From assembly GCA_034521465.1 (NCBI GenBank), contig JAXHMN010000016.1:496001-560000 (forward strand): 64,000 nt of DNA, written 5' to 3'. Positions 59,329 to 64,000 of the stretch are shown one piece after another. A model generated the notes under the pieces. It saw only the letters and a program-made list of their open reading frames with translations, was not told the DNA's origin and did not search any database. The DNA is from SURF-28 sp034521465 (GTDB taxonomy: Bacteria > Bacteroidota > Ignavibacteria > Ignavibacteriales > Melioribacteraceae). The stretch's first letter is position 1. The number at the start of each line of letters is the position of its first letter. Both the position numbers and the translations under genes were made by a program.

Positions 59329-59353
59329 AAATAACTTCGTTGCCATATTAAAA

Positions 59354-59623
59354 TTTGTGCGCCACTTTAGGCGCAAAAACTATTTTGTACGCCATATGTG
59401 GCATGTAAAGCAATTTGTGAGTCATTTATGACATACCAGCGAATTTACGTATCATTGATGTAATACAAAAAGCTTATTTGTGAACAGGTTTTGATCTGCA
59501 ACTAATTTGTGGGGTCTCTATACCCTACAAATAAATTTGTTGGGTCTTAACACCCTAACAAATTATTTTGTGTGTCTTTAAAGACACACAAACAACCGGG
59601 TGTATCGCAGAAGATACACAACG
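59354..59623. repeat. Array of nine diverged ~26 bp palindromes with ~30 bp period
   Basis: Successive hairpins start at 59354, 59384, 59414, 59444, 59477, 59506, 59536, 59567 and 59597. Each has ~10-base arms around a 6-base loop and a ~4-base spacer. Outer arms are kept (TTTGTG...CACAAA); inner arm bases vary but mostly stay complementary: TGCGCC/GGCGCA, GGGT/ACCC, GTGTC/GACAC, GTATC/GATAC. The eighth (TTTGTGTGTC, TTTAAA, GACACACAAA) is a perfect 26 bp palindrome; the fourth and fifth are weak. No known class fits. It starts 26 bases after the fic stop. Confidence 0.8.
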
Positions 59624-59739
59624 ATTATATGTTATATTTTTATATAGTTTTCGCTGTATAAATTAAAAAAAGAATTATGAACTCTATCTAATACCCAAAT
59701 CTAAAATTACTGAGAGAAAATTTTTGATTGGTGTATAAG

Positions 59740-60777
59740 TCAAAACACCATCTTCGCCAATTTAAGAACACCCTGCCTCCAAGGTACTCTATGAGAAACC
59801 CCGGATTGATCTTGAAATGATTCCAAATTATCGAGATACCATTTGTAATTTCTTATCAATGCATCTTTGTTGGAAAACTTTGGTGTAAATCCTAAAACTT
59901 TCTCTGCTTTTTCTATTGATACAAATGAATCTTTTGAAGCAGTTTCATAGACCCATTTATAAAGTGGTGAAAGCTTTAGTGCTTCGAGAAGTCTTAGTGT
60001 CCAAATAATTGGTTTCTCCGGTAGCCCTACAATCTTTTTCCCGTGTCCCGCATAATCAAGAACAGCTTGGTAATCTTCGCGCATTGTTGTAAACTCTTTC
60101 GCACCAATGTTGAACGTGTCGTTTACTTTTTCTTCGGGCAAAGTCATCGTTAAATAAGTTGCTTCGCACAAATCCTCAACATCAAGCAACTGGTAGCTGT
60201 TATTTCCACTGCCTATCATCGGAAAGTTGTGACCGGTGTATGCCCAATCATAAAGTAAAGCAAAAACTCCTAATCGTTCCGGACCAATAAAAGATTTTGG
60301 GCGAAGTATCGGAACACACATTCCATCATTTCTATATTCTTCGCAAATTTCTTCAGCTTTAACTTTTGCTTTTCCGTACGGACCGACTCCGTCAAGTTTA
60401 TCTGTTTCATAAAGCGGGTGATGATCGGGAATACCGTACACGGCAGTTGATGAGATATGAATGAATCTTTTTACATTTTTTTGTTTTGAAATTTCGAGCA
60501 GCAGTTTTGTACCGTCAACTCCCGTTGTCATAATTTCTTTTTCTTCGTAAAGGGGAAGAGCCATCGCAGAGTGAACAACTATATCGCATCCTTCAATTGC
60601 TTCTAAAACATCTTTCTCGTTTCTAATATCGCCGGTTACAATTTTAATTTTGTCTTTTACGTCTGTGTAATCAAATTCGGTGGTGTCGAGTGACACGACA
60701 TCGTGATACCTTTCTAACATATATCGAATTAAATTAATCCCGAAAAAACCGGCACCGCCCGAAATTAAGATTTTCAT
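59740..60777 (-). CDS. NAD-dependent epimerase/dehydratase (extended SDR)
   Basis: 345 residues. Rossmann motif ISGGAGFFGINLIRY (GGxGxxG) at the N-terminus and the active-site YxxxK in VGPYGKAKVKAEE, with upstream Ser-Ser-Thr in FIHISSTAVYG. PILRPKSFIGPERLG and LDVEDLCEATYL are typical substrate-domain stretches of nucleotide-sugar epimerases such as GalE-like proteins. The exact substrate is not evident. The C-terminal ~70 residues (KPIIWTLRLLEALKLSPLY) are hydrophobic in part and resemble membrane-associated SDRs. Cytoplasmic; transcribed alone. Confidence 0.85.
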   Translation of the reverse strand: MKILISGGAGFFGINLIRYMLERYHDVVSLDTTEFDYTDVKDKIKIVTGDIRNEKDVLEAIEGCDIVVHSAMALPLYEEKEIMTTGVDGTKLLLEISKQKNVKRFIHISSTAVYGIPDHHPLYETDKLDGVGPYGKAKVKAEEICEEYRNDGMCVPILRPKSFIGPERLGVFALLYDWAYTGHNFPMIGSGNNSYQLLDVEDLCEATYLTMTLPEEKVNDTFNIGAKEFTTMREDYQAVLDYAGHGKKIVGLPEKPIIWTLRLLEALKLSPLYKWVYETASKDSFVSIEKAEKVLGFTPKFSNKDALIRNYKWYLDNLESFQDQSGVSHRVPWRQGVLKLAKMVF

Positions 60778-60879
60778 GTGACTCCGTTAATTTGTTATTT
60801 CAAAAATATAAACGATATTTCAATTTATCTTGTTTAGTATTTTTTTTAACTTTAATTCTAAACAAAAGGAGGAGTACAC

Positions 60880-61533
60880 ATGTTATTCAAAAGAATATTT
60901 CTTTTTATAATTTTTTCAACTCTTGTTATAGCTCAAGGGTTTGAAGGCTACGTGAAATTGAAGATTGACAGTGAGGGTGAAACCATGCATGTCAAGTATT
61001 ATAAGAAAGGCGAAGATATTCGCATGGAGCCTGAGCTTGCAGATGTTCAAATGAGCGGAACAATGTTATTTACCGGCGGCAGTACTTATGTAATCATGCC
61101 GGAGCAGAAAATGTACATGAAAATCGATATGGATAAATATTCCGATATGATGCCTAACGATGGAGAGGGAGAAAAAGAGGATGATTTCAAAGAACCAGTT
61201 AAGACCGGGAGACAAGAGATATACTCGGATACACAACCGAAAAGTGGATTTTTGAAGATGATGATTATACATCCGAAGTCTGGGTTGCCGAAGGTCTTGG
61301 TAACTTTATGATGATGTCCACTCCAATGAATGAGCAGGAAATGCCGGAATGGTATAAGGATCTTACGAACAGCGGCTTTTTCCCAATGCTTGTAATTGCT
61401 AAAAGCAACGACGGCTCCTCAACAGATAGAATGGAAGTTGTTGAAATAGAAGAGTCTTCATTATCATCTGACCTTATTTAAGGTTCCGAGTGGTTATCAA
61501 GAATTTAGTATGCCGGGCGGCGGTGGATTTTAA
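60880..61533 (+). CDS. DUF4412-type secreted protein (frameshifts)
   Basis: AAAAGGAGGAG precedes the ATG. Signal peptide RIFLFIIFSTLVIAQG, then FEGYVKLKIDSEGETMHVKYY, LFTGGSTYVIMPEQKMYMKID and, after indels near 61228 and 61475, EILGYTTEKWIFEDDDYTSE, VWVAEGLGNFMMM and SDLFKVPSGYQEFSMPGGGG. Restored length is about 217 residues. The pattern (β strands; Tyr-Met-Lys repeats; K-W stretch; ending in a VPxGYxxxxMP motif) fits DUF4412, a periplasmic family of unknown function with a lipid-carrier-like β fold. Confidence 0.7.
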
Positions 61534-62563
61534 GTGATTCGGATTATTATTCTTTTGTTCTCTATTCTTATTTTCATGTGAGATTGAACAAAAAGTAGAG
61601 CTAGAAAGTAGAGATGATTTTCAATCTGTTGAAGAACATTCTGTAATTGAAATTAAATTGGAAGGCGAGGCAGCTCATAGAGATGCCGAGCTTTCCGGTT
61701 TAACTTGGTATAAGGACAAATTAATTTTATTACCTCAATTCCCTATCTCTTTGGTGACAGGAATATCTGGTGCGATTTTTTACATCCCCAAAGAAAAAAT
61801 AAAGCAATACTTACAAACCCAAAACCATGCTCCAATAAAACCGGAAAAACTGAAATTCAATGCCGATGGTTTTGAAAGATTCAACCACGATGGTTCCGGG
61901 TATGAGGCAATTGCCTTTAGTGGTGACACCGTTTTTGTTTCGATAGAATCTTATGCAGGAGAAATGAAAGGATATACTGCCTTGGGAATAATAAATTTTG
62001 ATAAACGTGAAATAAGACTTGATAAAAATTCGTTGACGGAAAATGATTATACAAATCGACTCCCCAATCATACTGAAGAGACAATCACATTGTTCAAGAT
62101 TGGTTAATATCCATTCACGAATCAAACGGCGCAAACGTGTTCCCCGATAGTTATGCGATCAGTTACTCTCTCAATTTAGACTGAATATACAAAGCTTGAT
62201 TTCCCAAATATTGAGTACCGAATCACTGATGCAACCGAAATTTCTTCCGACAGTACATTTTGGGCTATCAATTATTTATGGCAGGGTGATATTAAATTAC
62301 TCAATCCGGCAAATGACGAACTGTTTGAAAAGTTCGGAATCGGTAAATCACACAAGAATAATTCTGGTGTTGAGCGCTTAATTCAAATGAAGATCCTTCC
62401 TAATTCAATTTCGGTTACCGAAACTCCACCTATTTACTTGGAATTATCACCTAACGTAAAAAGTCGAAATTGGGAGGGAATTGCAGTATTGGATGATTTG
62501 GGATTTATTTTAGCGTCGGATAAACATCCCCGCACTATTTTAGCGATTGTTCCTTCCAACTAA
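61534..62563 (+). CDS. Secreted conserved protein, phytase-esterase/SdiA-regulated-like propeller (frameshifts)
   Basis: GTG at 61534 directly follows the DUF4412 stop. Merged frames (indels near 61580, 62105, 62180) give a probable lipoprotein, FSCEIEQKVELES, then LSGLTWYKDKLILLPQFP, GSGYEAIAFSGDTVFVSIES, HTEETITLF, IHESNGANVFPDSYAI, FPNIEYRITDATEIS and NWEGIAVLDDLGFILASDKHP. This succession of strand-turn units with EAIAF...EGIAVLDD matches β-propeller proteins annotated as esterase-like activity of phytase. The enzymatic activity is uncertain. It probably shares a transcript with the DUF4412 gene. Confidence 0.55.
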
Positions 62564-62630
62564 ATGACCAACATGATTTTGAGATGGCAGTAGAAAACGA
62601 ATTTCTTCTATTTTGATCCGTCATCAAATC

Positions 62631-62659
62631 TTGACATTCCAAAAGAATAGAAATATATT
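62631..62659 (+). promoter_or_regulatory. Promoter of the rplM-rpsI operon
   Basis: TTGACA at 62631-62636, exactly 17 bases, TATATT at 62654-62659, then TACA. It is 40 bases before the rplM start. The same TATATTTACA lies before tRNA-Met. Confidence 0.75.
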
Positions 62660-62698
62660 TACAAGCTCTATTAAAATCTCTTTAACGGAGGATTTGTC

Positions 62699-63138
62699 TT
62701 GAAACAAGAAAAGATTACAAGGTTTGTAAAAACTGAAGATGCCGATAGAAAATGGTATGTAGTAGATGCTACAGATCAAGTACTCGGAAGATTAGCTACT
62801 AAAGTTGCTACCGTGATTAGAGGTAAGAACAAACCCTCTTTTACACCAAATATGGATACCGGTGATTTTGTAATTATTGTGAATGCTGATAAAATTAAAA
62901 TGACAGGAAATCGAGAATTGCAAAAAACATATTTCCGTCATTCCGGATATCCGGCGGTGGTAGAGAGTTAACTTACCAACAAATGAAGGAAAAGCATCCC
63001 GAAAGAATTATAGAATTTGCGGTTAAGGGAATGCTCCCAAAAAATAGGCTCGGAAGAACGCTGATCAAAAAATTAAAAGTTTATACCGGTGCAGAGCACC
63101 CACATAAAGCTCAACAACCTCAAAATTTAAGTGTATAG
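62699..63138 (+). CDS. rplM: 50S ribosomal protein L13 (one frameshift)
   Basis: Start TTG at 62699 with CGGAGG upstream. Residues include WYVVDATDQVLGRLATKVAT, VIVNADKIKMTGN (from VIIVNADK) and KTYFRHSGYP. One missing C near 62952 breaks the frame; restored, it continues RELTYQQMKEKHPERIIEFA, VKGMLPKNRLGRTLIKKLKV and YTGAEHPHKAQQP, about 147 residues, the normal uL13 length. L13 is an early-assembly protein of the 50S subunit and essential, so the break must be a sequencing error. Confidence 0.93.
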
Positions 63139-63147
63139 GTAAATTGA

Positions 63148-63537
63148 ATGGCTGATAAAATTATTTGTCGGACGAAGAAAAAACGCTGTTGCTCGCGTAT
63201 TCCTAAGAACCGGGAACGGAAAAGTTACTATCAATAAAAAAGAATTTGAACATTACTTTCCGTTAAAGGATAACCGTAATGATGTTCTTTTTCCCTTTAA
63301 AGTTACCGAAACTGACGGTAAGTACGATGTATTTGTAAACGTTAACGGTGGCGGTGTTTCAGGGCAATCAGAGGCAATCAGACTGAGGTATTTCTCGCGC
63401 GTTGATGGATATTAACGCTGATTTTAGACCAGCTCTTAAAGCAGAAGGTTTAGTCAGAAGAGATCCTAGAATGGTTGAGCGTAAAAAATACGGACAACCA
63501 AAAGCTCGTAAGAGATTTCAATTCTCTGAAGAGATAA
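63148..63537 (+). CDS. rpsI: 30S ribosomal protein S9 (frameshifts)
   Basis: ATG at 63148, nine bases after rplM, the universal L13-S9 gene order. Merged frames give VGRRKNAVARVFLRTGNGKV, VTINKKEFEHYFPL, GGGVSGQSEAIRL, ISRALMDINADFRPALKAEG, LVRRDPRMVERKKYGQPKAR and the uS9 end KRFQFSKR. Indels lie near 63168, 63388 and 63528. The C-terminal Arg normally contacts P-site tRNA. The gene is essential, so these are sequencing or assembly errors. Confidence 0.92.
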
Positions 63538-63653
63538 AATTTATTTTTTATTAATTAACAACATTCATATTCCCGGATTTGCCCCTGTGTCCCACACTAA
63601 AATAGGGATCTAAGGCAAAGAAGAAGGGAGTAGAAGATAAACAGGAGATTATC

Positions 63654-64000
63654 ATGGCTAAGTTAGAACTTACCCAGCTTATTGAAGCTGGTGCACACTT
63701 CGGACATCTTACCCGTCGTTGGAATCCCAAAATGAAACCATACATCTTTATGGAGAAAAAAGGGATTCACATAATTGACCTCAAAAAAACTCAACAAATG
63801 ACCGAAAATGCTGCTTCCGCCGCTTATAATATTGCGTCAACAGGAAAATCATTTTTGTTTGTTGGTACCAAAAAACAAGCTAAAGGCGTAATAGCCGAAC
63901 AGGCTAAAAGATCGGACAGTAATTGGGTCAGTGAAAGATGGCTTGGTGGAATGTTAACAAACTTTTCTACCATCAGAAAAAGTATTAAAAGGTTGCAGAA
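63654..64000 (+). CDS. rpsB: 30S ribosomal protein S2, N-terminal part (cut by window edge)
   Basis: ATG at 63654 after ACAGGAGAT; the frame is open to the window end (115 codons). uS2 signatures: LIEAGAHFGHLTRRWNPKM, KPYIFMEKKGIHIIDLKKT, SFLFVGTKKQAKGVIAEQA and NWVSERWLGGMLTNFSTIRK. It binds the 30S head-platform junction. rpsB follows rpsI by 116 bases; tsf is expected downstream, outside the window. Confidence 0.96.
   Translation, partial: MAKLELTQLIEAGAHFGHLTRRWNPKMKPYIFMEKKGIHIIDLKKTQQMTENAASAAYNIASTGKSFLFVGTKKQAKGVIAEQAKRSDSNWVSERWLGGMLTNFSTIRKSIKRLQ

Noticed and set aside
59354..59623. CRISPR array
   Set aside because: The period of ~30 is too short, there are no constant repeats with unique spacers, and no cas genes are nearby; the units are palindromes with varying arms.

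Overview
The window looks like chromosomal DNA from a Bacteroidota/Chlorobi-group bacterium, most likely an Ignavibacteria-type organism. This is inferred from several signs: AT-rich DNA; five secreted proteins or fragments ending in a type IX secretion (T9SS) C-terminal sorting domain of the form NYPNPFNPxT...SGIYFY...MMLLK; Reg_prop/Y_Y_Y sensor kinases; a fused-subunit sdhC-sdhA-sdhB operon; and octaheme cytochrome c. No rRNA, complete insertion sequence or prophage is visible.

Layout. 1-5 kb: C-terminus of a cation P-type ATPase, an outer-membrane barrel protein, a DEAD-box helicase and an ATP-grasp enzyme. 5.3-15.2 kb: a repeat-rich signalling island with two almost identical propeller histidine kinases, three near-identical NarL-type response regulators (each in a ~725 bp cassette bounded by direct repeats), and a PAS/HisKA-like/STAS protein. 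15.2-21 kb: a T9SS protein remnant, two T9SS-sorted subtilases and a small propeptide-like lipoprotein. 21-26.6 kb: octaheme cytochrome c, lytic transglycosylase MltF, and a B12-riboswitch-controlled BtuB-type receptor. 27.4-36.2 kb: sdhCAB, an acidic protein, obgE, a FecCD/BtuC-type permease, an M48 protease, tRNA-Met and secG. 36.2-48.9 kb: a MITE-like element, PBP4 (dacB), a LOG-family protein, rpsU, an ECF sigma/anti-sigma pair, an M14 carboxypeptidase, a DUF456 protein, an M24 peptidase, and an NtrC-type two-component system with a very large VCBS-repeat sensor. 49-54.7 kb: a lipoprotein, a zinc-ribbon protein, a T9SS protein, and a propeptide-like lipoprotein next to a third subtilase. 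54.8-64 kb: a deoxyhypusine-synthase homologue, a fucose-isomerase-fold protein, a GNAT, a Fic protein followed by a remarkable array of nine diverged palindromes, an SDR epimerase, a DUF4412 protein, and the start of the rplM-rpsI-rpsB ribosomal operon.

Sequence quality matters here. Many reading frames are broken by single-base indels, mostly in homopolymers, and these hit even essential rplM and rpsI. Most of the frameshifts are therefore probably sequencing or assembly errors, and I merged frames where the protein clearly continues. In the 5.3-15.2 kb repeats some indels are shared between copies, so real decay or assembly mixing cannot be excluded.

The most unusual items are the palindrome array downstream of fic, the response-regulator cassettes with 21 bp direct repeats, the subtilase plus stand-alone propeptide-like lipoprotein pairs, and two atypical sensor architectures (PAS-HisKA-like-STAS without an ATPase domain; propeller-VCBS-ASPIC sensor with a kinase ATPase domain in an overlapping frame).
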